Below are positions 23,735 through 33,650 of a DNA stretch of 64,000 bases, one piece after another. Position 1 is the first letter of the stretch. The number at the start of each line of letters is the position of its first letter. Made by a program: the position numbers and the translations under genes. The stretch is from Nipponacmea schrenckii (Eukaryota; Mollusca; Gastropoda; Lottiidae), in the NCBI GenBank assembly GCA_030562195.1, contig JAUJPP010000012.1:11904001-11968000 (forward strand), written 5' to 3'. A model generated the notes under the pieces. The model was not told the DNA's origin, made no database searches, and saw only the letters and a list, made by a program, of their open reading frames with translations.

Positions 23735-24857
23735 ACCATCAGATTTCCTAATCTTTGTAAGATATATATATATAGAAGCAGGTTTATAAACATTAAAAAT
23801 ACAAGATATAGGGATACTTCTTTTAGGTTTCTTACATACTACATTTTGATATGCATATAGGTAAAGTTATCAATTGATATTATTAACATTTTCACAGCGC
23901 AAGATATATAGGTAAATCAATGAAACCATGAAAAGGATATATCAATAACTATTGTGGAGTTGTTACCGTTTTGACATGTTACCGTTTTTACTGGATACCA
24001 TATAATTCTTAGCAGATAATACAAATTAGTTACATAACACCTTTTATCCAGTCTAATTAAATGTTAAAAGCTGCTTCATCATCAACATTAAATTCATGTC
24101 TAGACAAACTTCCCATTGATAATCTAGGTGAACTTTCTTCTCCTGTAAGAATCAGTAAAATCATAGACATGTTTTAGTAATTGTTTTAAATTGTCTGTGG
24201 CTATTGGCTTATGAAAATGGGCAACAGCATACAGTGTGCAATGAGGGAAAGACACTGGAATCTTTAATGTGTAAAGCTAGTAGCACACGTTTCTTCCAAA
24301 AGTCTGAGTTTGTTCATGTTATGGCATTTCCCTGAATCCTGTATGACTTACGAGGAATCGGAGCTGAAGAAGGTATTATCTTGAACTGAGACTAAACACT
24401 TTACCTTCATCTTACTGGGTAACTATTTAAATCACTGAAACTCTGCATCTCATAGAATTCCTGAGCTGGAGGTTATGAGTACCAGGATAATCATCTGATG
24501 AAGGAGATTTATTTATTTCAAAACATCTATTACATACTCTCTCTTTTTTCTGAAAAGTTATAAATCAATATTACTCTCAGTTACTTCACTTCTCCCCAAA
24601 CATAATGAAGGTTTCACGTTATAATGTAGGACATTAAAAAGGAAAATAGTTTACAAATAAAAAGAACAATTCCAAGTTGAAGAATATTCTAAAGAAACTT
24701 AATCAAGATAATTGATAAAGTTTACCTACTACTAGGTTACTTCCTACTTTCCTACACCTAATCATGCTTATTAACAAACATCATACATTGTACCATGAGG
24801 GTAATGTAAAAAATACCAAGGCATTGATTTGATTGATATAAATAATAATTCACTTAC
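23735..24857. other. Intergenic, no feature recognised
   Basis: AT-rich sequence between the zinc-finger stop and the 3' edge of the coiled-coil exon. A short (TA)n tract is at 23761-23773. Nothing else is supported. Confidence 0.4.
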
Positions 24858-26538
24858 TCTATCTTATTCCTTCTGACGTTCTAAATAAAGATTTACAGAT
24901 TCTACATTTCAGAGTTCTTCCCCTTGGCGTTCAAATTGCTGATACATCATGTCAATTAGAGATGTCCATGAAATTGATTCTTGTGTTAACATGTAAAGTT
25001 GTTCTCCATTTTCATATATTTCCGTTTTCAACTTATCTACTTCATCTTTTAAGAGAGATTTTTCTTTTGATACTGTCTCATTCCTTGATTTCACTGCCTT
25101 AAGTTCTTTCTTCAATGCATCACCATCTTCTTGTAATTCTGTTTTTAACTTTTCTTTATTTGCTAATTGCTGTTTTAAATTTGAAAGTTGCTTTTAACTT
25201 TCAAATTGTCTTCTCAATTTCTGATGTTTGACTTTCCAGTTTTTCAGTCAACTCTTTGACTAATACATCTGAGGAATGAAGTTTTGCTCTTGTGTCTTGA
25301 ATCTACTTTGTTAGATTTGTATTTTTATCATTCAAAGTATTAACCTGAGACTTCTAAGGTCTGCACGAATCAGGTGTTCTGGACCTGTTCCAAGTGTTCT
25401 GTTCCAAACAAGCTTTCGAGTAATTCTGGACTTATTCCGGACAGGAAGTGAAAAATTCTGTTATGAACTTATATCTGAGTAGTTCTAGACAGACTCTGAA
25501 CAGGAATTATAATGGTAGACAATCATATGATAAAACCATTTTGGTGGATATCCTTCACGAAGACAGTACTAATGATGAGGGAAACACAGTTGAACAGTCT
25601 TTTATTGACCTATGCATGTGGGTCATATTAAACGCATGATTTCAAATCTCTTTTAAAATATGTAATATTCAAGTCTAATTATGATTATAATAATTTTGCT
25701 ATCACTTGAACTTGGCGACCACAGTACATAAATATTGCCCTTGGACTACATAACATTTGATTGATGAAATGTGTGAAATATTGGAACCTGGTTATTTTAT
25801 GGATTATGTAAGCCAAATTTGTATTTTGTTTCACTGTTTATTTTTTTCATATACAATAGTGTTAATTTAGACATTTTCCATAGATATATTCCATTTTTTT
25901 ATTTTTTCAGACCATCTTAAAGAGTTGTTGGAAAACTGTTGATGTGAAGTTGAAAATAATAAGAAAGATTTAGAAACTCATCTTGATTTCTCAACTGTTC
26001 CCGCTGCACAACCTCGCTAACTTACTTCATATATCTTTGATTTGAATATTTCCATTTGAGTTTCTAAATCTTTCTTATCATTTTCAACTTCACATCTTGC
26101 TTTCTGTAAATGTTGTTCACTTTTTTTCAAAGAAATTTCTGATTGAGATTTATCTACACAAAGTGCATTGTAATTTTCCTTCAAATCACTGAGATCTATT
26201 GTTAAGATGTATTGTTTTTGATTTAATCTGTATTTTGTTGATTGCTCTTTTCTAAGGATTTTTTTAGATATTTTCTTATTAGATGATTTAATTTGGTCTA
26301 CATTTGAAGATAACTCATAACTATGGTGTTTTTCGGTGTTTGATATTTCTTGCATTAATTCTTGTATGTTCTTATTTATTTCAGATTTATATAATGCTAT
26401 ATGATATTGATAGTGTTCGACATCAGTTTCTTATTTCAATGCCAGTGTTGCTAAATTTGCTGTTGCCTTTTCAGATAGTAAAATGATTTTTTGAGATCCA
26501 ATTCTAGGTTCTCATTTTCTTTTAGTAATTCATTATAC
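24858..26538 (-). pseudogene. Coiled-coil protein, large exon (copy A), interrupted
   Basis: Minus-strand exon from a TTTTTTTAG acceptor (exon starts 26538) to an AGA|GTAAGT donor (24858). Its first base completes the Arg codon left by the exon at 30073-30203, so both belong to one gene. The product is Lys/Glu-rich with long heptad-like runs (LLKENENLELDLKK, LKENYNALCVDKSQSE, KEKSLLKDEVDKLK), so a coiled coil is expected; family unknown. Defects: a frameshift in an A-run near 26485, an in-frame stop near 26430, a ~665-bp insertion between ~25353 and ~26020 that contains an inverted ~50-bp piece of the same exon (25935-25980), and a stop near 24909. Copy B at 49.95-50.79 kb lacks the insertion. 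Confidence 0.65.
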
Positions 26539-26627
26539 CTAAAAAAATAAAAGATAAGAAAAAATAAAGAAATAAAGAAAAGAATTCATAGTTCTTGCCA
26601 ATTCACTTAAACTATATGTTTTATTAT

Positions 26628-27483
26628 TATACGCCCACATTATAATGTGGTCGTATATTGTCAACACCCCTGTCCATCCGTCGGTCCGTTTGTCCACAAT
26701 TGCTTCTGAACGCAACAGAGGTTACAGTTTTTGTCGGATTTGAATGAAACTTGCTGTGATCATTTATATTGATGAGATCTCGGACAAGTTCAAAATTGGT
26801 GATTTTTCGATGAACGGTTTTTGAGTTATTGCACTTGACTTTGCCAAAACGCGTCAAAATTGGCTTGTGAACGCGATAGAGACTACAGTTTTCATCGGAT
26901 TTAAATGAAACTTTCTGTGATCATTAATATTGATGAGATCTCGGACAAGTTCGAAATTGGCGATTTTTCGATGAATGGTTTTGAGTTATTGCACTTGACT
27001 TAGCCAAAAAGCCTCAAAATTGGCTTGTGAACGCGATAGAGATCACAATTTCCATTTGATTTGAATGAAATTTGGTGTTATCATTTATATTTATGAAATC
27101 TTGGACAAGTTTGATCGTGACGATTTTTGGGTGAACGTTTTTTGAGTTATTGGCCTTGCGTCGAAATAGACTTGTGAACACGATAGAGACAAGAGTTTTC
27201 ATCTGATTGGAATGAAATTTGGTATGATCATTGAAGTTGATGTCATCTTGGTCAAGTTCGAAATTGACATTTCGATATACTGTTTTTTGAGTTATTGCAC
27301 TTGACTTAGTCAAAACGCAGCTTGTGATTGCGATAGACAATACAGTTTTCATCTGATTTTAATGAAATTTGGTGTGAACATTTATATTGACGAGAACTTG
27401 GATTAGACCTAAATAATGTTAGAGTCTTTGCCTGTGTTAAAACAGAAAATACATTTTAAAGTGGGCGTATCTTGCTAGGCAAC
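26628..27483 (-). mobile_element. Helentron-like non-autonomous element (core type 2)
   Basis: On the minus strand it starts GCCTAGCAAGATACGCCCAC and ends with a palindromic ATAATGTGGGCGTATA (forward TATACGCCCACATTATAATG at 26628). The core is four or so ~150-160-bp units with TTTTGAGTTATTGCACTTGA and GAACGCGATAGAGAC. It shares ends but not core with its neighbours. It lies in the intron of the coiled-coil gene, in the gene's own orientation. Confidence 0.65.
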
Positions 27484-27532
27484 CACTTGTTACCAAGAAT
27501 ATCAAAGGTACTTACATCGATATATCCAGTTA

Positions 27533-29689
27533 AGATAGCTTGCCAGGCAAGGTAATATACGCCCACTGGCAGCATTTATTTCAAATAAAAACTTTTCAGT
27601 AAGGTTACAAAAGTGGAATGAAATATTCAACCTTCTACCATATATTTTTTTCTAGGGTCTCTAGTTTCATTAAAAACTGTCAAGAATTGTACCTAACTCA
27701 ACTCGTTAAATATTTTTCGGTATTTTTATGATTTGCAATAGGGTTCACCCTTAATAATATTTTGATATTTTTAATTCTTAATAAGGCTCATTCTTGGTTG
27801 ATATTAAACAATTTCAGCGAGTTTTGTCAAAAATGAATGTTTAGAGTGTTCACAAGCCAAAAGTTGAAAGCGATTTTGAAAACAGGCCCAATAACTGACA
27901 CTAAATATTTTTCGATTTATCTGATTTTCAAAAGGGTTTATCCTTGTGAGAAAACAAATACTAAAGCCAAGCTTCATCAAAATCCATTCAAAATTGTTCT
28001 TTCTAGAGTGTTTACGAGTTAAATTGAACGCGTTTTCAAAAACAAGGGCAATAACTTGTACTAAATATTTTTCGATTTTCAATAGAGTTCATCCTTGGGA
28101 GACAACAAATAATCCAGCCAAGTTACATCAAAATCCATTAAAAATTGTTCTTTCTAGAGTGTTTACAAGCTAAAATTGAACGCGTTTTCAAGAACAAGGG
28201 CTATAACTGACGCTAAATATATTTCTATTTATTTGATTTATAATAGGGTTCATCCTTGGGTAAAAACAAATACTCAAGCCAAAGTTAATCAAAATCCATT
28301 AAGAATAGTTCTTTCTAGAGTGTTTACAAGCTAAAATTGAATGCGTTTTCAAGAACAAGGGCAGTAACTCATACTAAAAAAATTTTCGATTTTGCTTTTC
28401 AATAGGGTTCATCCTTGAGTTATAACACACTCTCACACCAAGTTTCATCGAAATCCATCAAGAATTGTGCCATGTAGAGTGTTTACGAGACGAAAATCGA
28501 ACGCGTTTAAAAGAACAAGGGCAATAATTCATATTAGATATATTTTGATAATTTTAATTTTCAATTAGGCTCATCCCTTGCGATATCCAACAATTTCAGT
28601 GAGTTTTGTCAACATTGGTCATGAATTGTACCTTCTAGAGTATTTATAAAAAAGTTAAACCTGTTTTCAAACACAAGGGCAATAACTGACACTAAATATA
28701 TTTCGATTTATTTGATTTTCAATAAGGTTCATCCTTGGGTAAAAACAAATACTCAAGCCAAGTTTTATCAAAATCCATTAAGAATTGTTCTTTCTAGAGT
28801 GCTTACAAGCTAAAATTGAACGCGTTTTCAAACACAAGGGCAATAACTGATACTAAATATTTTTCGATTTAACTGAATTTCAATAGGGTTCATCCTTAGG
28901 TGATTACAAATACTCATGCCAAGTTATGTCAAAATCGCTCAAGAATTGTGACTTGTAGAGTGTTTACAAGGCAAAAATCCAACACATTTTATAGAACAAA
29001 GGCAATAATTCCTATTAAATATATTTCGATATGTGCTATTTTCAAAAGGGTTCATTCTTGGGTGATATTAATCAATTTCAGCAAGTTTCGTCAAAATCGG
29101 TCAATAACTGTGCTTTGTAGAGTGTTTACAAGCTAAAAATTGAACGCGTTTTCAAAAACAAGGGCAATAACTGATATTAATTTTTTTTCGATTTGACTGG
29201 TTTTCAATAGGCTTCATCCTTGGGTTATAACAAATACTCAGGCCAAGTTTCATTTAAATCCATTAAAAATTGTTCTCTCAAGAATGTTTACAAGCTAAAA
29301 TTGAACGCGTTTTCAAGAACAAGGGCAATAACTCATACTAAATGTTTTTCGATTTCGCTGATTTTCGATAGGGTTTATCCTTGAGTTATAACATACTCTC
29401 ACACCAAGTTTCATCAAAATCGGTCAAGAATTGCACGTTGTAGAGTGTTTACGAGCCATTCAAGAACAAGGGCACGAACTCATACTAATTTTTTTCCGAT
29501 TTCGCTGATTTTCAATAGGGTTTATCCTTGCGTGATCATAAACACTCATATTAAGTTTCATCTAAATCCGTCAAGAATTACACCGTGTAGAGTGTTTACG
29601 AGCAATTGTGGACGGACCGACGGACGGACGGACGGACGGACGGATGTGGGTGACGACAATATACGCCCCCCATTTCATGTGGGCGTATA
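27533..29689 (+). mobile_element. Helentron-like non-autonomous element (core type 1, long)
   Basis: Left end AGATAGCTTGCCAGGCAAGG with ACGCCCACTGGCAGC, right end a (GACG)n tract (29607-29645), GACGACAATATACG and the hairpin CCC..CATTTCATGTGGGCGTATA. The core holds about 12 imperfect ~160-bp units with CAATAGGGTTCATCCTTG, AGAGTGTTTACAAGC and GAACGCGTTTTCAA. This layout (left arm, tandem core, GACG microsatellite, short hairpin tail) matches pearl/CvA-type elements of bivalves, regarded as non-autonomous Helitron/Helentron derivatives. It codes for nothing; short open frames are by-products of the repeat. It sits in the coiled-coil gene's intron. Confidence 0.75.
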
Positions 29690-30072
29690 AAAACGGTAAC
29701 ATGTCATAATGGTAATAAATTTTAATAGGTTCTGGTTCATCATTTTTTCTTCAATATCTTTACATATAAACCTAGTATTTGATACCACCTTTATTGATTT
29801 TTCAACATCCATTTAAGAGTATGCTTACACTAAGCTAATCTATGATCATAACCTCCTTGAAAATTACATCCTTCTCCTCTATCTTTTCTCTGCAGGATTT
29901 TTTCTCAAAGTCCTCCTTATAGGCCCACCTTTGTCTGATTTATTTTCAATCGTAACATTTACTAAGGCATGAATTTAGAATGAGAACCATACTTATCCAC
30001 ATAAATAGTTGGAGAATCTAATGAAAGCCTGTCAGAAAAAAATAATTATTAAACATAAAGAAGACAAGATAC
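29690..30072. other. Intron remainder
   Basis: Rest of the coiled-coil gene's intron between the Helentron-like element and exon 1. No further signal seen. Confidence 0.4.
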
Positions 30073-30203
30073 CTTTTAACCAAATCAGGATATTTTTCTT
30101 GAATAGTTTCTAGATCTACTCCTACTTCACCCTGTGTTATCCACACTGACTGGTTTGGTAATAATTTCTTTTCTTTTAATGATTGTACATCTAATTCAGA
30201 CAT
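30073..30203 (-). CDS. First coding exon of the coiled-coil gene
   Basis: ATG at 30203, then 43 codons plus two bases (MSELDVQSLKEKKLLPN, ITQGEVGVDLETIQEKYPD) to an AAAAG|GTATCT donor. The split Arg codon is completed exactly by the acceptor at 26538, so the intron is ~3.5 kb and holds two Helentron-like elements. This exon is intact. Sequence just upstream (TTGAGACATTGGTCAAAACC, ~30255) also appears fused to the large exon in copy B near 49940. Confidence 0.6.
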
Positions 30204-32207
30204 TGTTTTATCAGAAATTTTTAAATTTTTATTTAATCTGTTAGGCTAACTTCTGGTTTTGACCAATGTCTCAAATACAATATTGAATAATAATTTAAAT
30301 ATTATGACAATCAAAAATGTCGACCCTGACAACATGGACTTGACAACGTGATAAGTTATGATTACCCTTTTCACGAAAGTACTTACATGAAAAACACCAT
30401 CAATCAAATGAATTTACCTGTATTTTTAAACCTGCAATGAAATAACTCTAGAGAAAAAATAAATATAAATAAATGCCCTGAGTCATGAATGTCCATATGA
30501 GAATACGGACCCAGTCCAGTAAAAATGTTTTATGCTCATGATTGTGTAGTTTTGATACGCTTGGGTTTAAAAAAAATTTTGTTTTAGCCACCATTTAGAT
30601 ATGACAGGCTTTGTCTGACATCAATGGGAAGTATGGGGTAATATCTATATCAATATTGACCATCTTGGCCTTGAGCCACACCACAACCCACCCTGCATTC
30701 TGTGCCATTCGTACGCCACAGATGTACGCCAATTTTTTCTTTGCAAAAATTTATACGCCAAAAACTTTCTTAACTGGACTTGGTTTTCTGAAATACGCCA
30801 AATGATGGCAAGGGATAATAGGCGTTAGAAGGAACATAAAAATGTAATTTCACTCAAATATGCATAGACATCCTATATATAGGATATCTATGGCTTCAGG
30901 GCTTTAAGGGGTGGTGTCTCACAGTCTGTTTGCATTATTATGATTCTTCATTATACTCATAATTAGGATGAATATGAATAAAAAGGGGAATGGCATGAGA
31001 AACACTTGGTATGCCCAATTGTCCTTTTCTGTAACTACCATCAGTTGGATTATTTCCTTCATACGTTCATATATTTAAACTAAAATATTTACGGACTAAT
31101 CTAGTTGTTTATAGATAGTAAAAGAAACTATACAAATCAAACATGTATCGTCTCCAAGCTATAAATAAAGTGTATGTTCTTCAATGTCTTGGCACTAAAA
31201 TTAATATTATGATTCTTAATTTCCGAAAGACAACAGCTTCGGAATCATACAACCATACGCCCACCCCCTCTTTTTCTCTGTTTATCTATATATCTTTCAA
31301 ACCTCAATTTGGATAAAAAAAAAGTTTAGGGAATGTAATAAAATGAAAATGTTTTCTTGTCTCGATATGTCACGTAGGCCTACATATAAACTCTGTAAGC
31401 ATCAATTTGCACCGTTGTCAAGTTTTGTATTACTTTACTTCACACTATGACAGACTCTTCACACTGACTTCCATGTCGGTGCTATTGCATCTTGATTGAT
31501 GCCATGGCTAAATTTAATTTCATATTAAAGAAAAAATTCCATGTTAGTTCATCAAATTGTGGTCGAAGGGAGGTAACTAGATTTATGAGATTAACTAACA
31601 GACTACAGTTAATTATGTTCAAATTTTAAAAATTGCTCTGCACTTGTTTGGTACCGTGGTATCATATTCATGTATTGAAGTTTTGAACGGAGCTTCCAAT
31701 CTATATATCTCTAAAGATTTATTGAAGACCAATAAGTTAAATTATAATTGAAACAATCTTCTTATTATTTGAGCACAGTGAAAGTTTTATTATTAAGTTT
31801 CCATTATTTTTTGGCAGCCTCATAATTTTACTAACAGTCTTAGAATGTCATTACGTTGATAAAAATATGAACATGAGAACACCTGTCTTCGATAATATGA
31901 GATTTACAGCTTACAAAAAGAATTTTTTTTTTTTGTCAAAGCAAAGACATTAGAATAACAGAGGTACTTAATGCTTTTTTTCCATTTCGAGGAAAAATAG
32001 TGGAACAATATTTGAAAAGAAAGAACTTTACTATGCTCAGACAGTACAAATTAATTAAAACTCCGAGATTTTAGATTAGACCTCTCACAACCATAAATCC
32101 ATTAAAAATACTGTATAAACAAACCATAGAAAATACTCATGCACGTGCAATATTATAGGTCACATGCGATCAAATCACGTGATACAACAAACAAATACAG
32201 AGAATAT
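30204..32207. other. Upstream region of the coiled-coil gene, no gene recognised
   Basis: AT-rich. The segment at ~30495-30545 (AGTCCAGTAAAAATG, TTTTATGCTCATGATTG) resembles the reverse complement of 21975-22028 just upstream of the zinc-finger gene. Nothing coding is supported. Confidence 0.4.
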
Positions 32208-32256
32208 CGGAAACACTTCGAAAATCGGATTTTGGTCGATTTTCGAAGTGTTTCCG
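32208..32256. repeat. Perfect 20-bp hairpin
   Basis: CGGAAACACTTCGAAAATCG (32208-32227) and its exact reverse complement (32237-32256) flank a 9-nt loop, GATTTTGGT. No mismatch in 20 bp. It is followed by a sequence without obvious poly-T, so it is not a clear terminator. Confidence 0.85.
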
Positions 32257-32434
32257 ACTTTGGTTTTATGTGGTTTTTTGAAGTCCCCTGGGTCCTAAGT
32301 ATGTAAGCTATTGATCTGAAATTTACAGGGAACATCCGCATCGGCCCCCCTGGACATGTCATAAACCGTTATTTTTTTTTTTTAAATTAGCCAAAAATGC
32401 TAAAAAAAATGGCCAAGACTGAAATTTCCCCAAA

Positions 32435-32765
32435 CTGCCCAATTCTGCTCATTTCTTTTCATTTAATTGCACACAATGAAGTAACAGATGTTCTGCGGTG
32501 CCAGCTTCACTGCAGGGACATAGCAGTTCGTATTTGAGATTTTTCTTACCCATCATTCTGAGACGAGCGACCGAACGACAGATCTGTCGATGGTGCAAGA
32601 TTATTTTACTGCTTAAGCTATCGTTTAGTCTGAAGTGAAACGTATCAGCATCCGCGAGAGTTTCCTCCCATGCAGATTTGATGCTTTTACCGATCGTCCC
32701 GTATTTTATCCAATATCATAGCGAGAGAGGTGTCGACAAGAGGAGGCGTTATCGTCCAAGGAGCA
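32435..32765 (-). mobile_element. LINE 3' fragment (zinc-knuckle region)
   Basis: Minus-strand frame of ~45 codons reads RQICRSVARLRMMGKKNLK then LCPCSEAGTAEHLLLHC and stops at TGA. The C-C-H-C knuckle spacing is that seen near the end of many LINE ORF2 proteins. Preceding sequence on the minus strand (GSAWEETLADADTFHF-like) is open but diverged. No RT core remains. Confidence 0.45.
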
Positions 32766-32789
32766 AATTGGGGGGGGGGGGGAGCAAAC

Positions 32790-33125
32790 GCTCTGATGGG
32801 CAACCTATCATATGGTCTGGCTCAGGTCAACACGCGTGAGCACCCCCGGCCAGGTTAGATCTGGTTTCTAGGCCTGGTTCAGATATGGTTTCTAGACCCA
32901 GGTTTGATCTGGTTTCCAGGTCTGGCTCAGGCCGACCTGGGCCAGTTTTGAAAAAGTGTTACTAGATCTGCGTGCCATTCTTGAGCCAGATCTGGCTGAG
33001 GCCAACTCGCATGAGCACCCCCGGCCAGGTTCAGATCTGATTTCCAGGTCAGGAACAGATATGATTTAATGCTCATGTTAGATCTGTGCCAGATCTGGTC
33101 CAGATGAATATTGCTAGCTGGGCGA
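32790..33125. repeat. GC-richer AGATCTGG / CCAGGTCTGG repeat island
   Basis: Interspersed short units: AGATCTGGTTTC, CAGGTCTGGCTCAGGCC and GAGCACCCCCGGCCAGGTT (twice). The composition contrasts with the AT-rich surroundings. A run of 12 G lies just upstream near 32769. Origin unknown. Confidence 0.6.
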
Positions 33126-33149
33126 GTTGCATCCTATAGGTAATGGAGT

Positions 33150-33330
33150 GAATCAGACACGATATTTCGGTGAAAAATAATCGGATTATCACGAAAATCA
33201 ATAGGGATCATTTTCATAATGACACTGACCCACAAAATTAAAATAAAAAGAATCATTGAAGAATTGTAGCCTGTAGAGTGAGCAAGAGGAAAGTCTTAAC
33301 GGACGGACCGACGGACTGATAAGGCGATTC
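33150..33330 (+). mobile_element. Decayed Helentron-like right-hand fragment
   Basis: AATCAATAGGGATCATT, AGAATTGTAGCCTGTAGAGT and GGACGGACCGACGGACTG follow the order of the element core and GACG tract seen elsewhere, but both ends are missing. Confidence 0.5.
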
Positions 33331-33353
33331 CAATATATTTTTTATTTTTTTAG

Positions 33354-33650
33354 GAAACAATTCACCATCTATTTCCCTTTAAAGTGTCTTCTTTCATTGT
33401 TTCAAATATCAAACCCAGCACATACAATGTTTATTCTGATTGGATCAAAATTCAAACAAACCAATTAAAATATCAGAATTTCAAACCAGCAAAATCTGAA
33501 ATGAACTTGAGCACAAATCACTACTATCCAATCCTTGTCCCTTACAGTGAGCTTTATCTGAACGCTTTTCACCCAAACTATTGTTTCAACATATTTAAAT
33601 CTTTACCTAAGCAGGATAAAGATATCAACAAGTTATATGGAGATGTTTTG
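33354..33650 (+). CDS. Intact exon of an unknown gene (right arm copy)
   Basis: A 99-codon exon between TTTTTTTAG and a TTG|GTAAGT donor, open throughout and phase 0 at both ends. Lines include YNVYSDWIKIQTNQLKYQNF, STNHYYPILVPYSELYLN and FNIFKSLPKQDKDINK. Aromatic- and Asn-rich, soluble-looking, no domain recognised. The mirror copy in the left arm (17712-18027) is frameshifted, so this one may be the working version or simply less decayed. A small open segment downstream (33933-34025) may be its last exon. Confidence 0.5.

Noticed and set aside
27804..29690. Several 60-90-codon open frames with RVFTS-type repeats
   Set aside because: They read through the satellite-like cores of Helentron-like elements, recur in several copies with the same words, and lack any protein signature.
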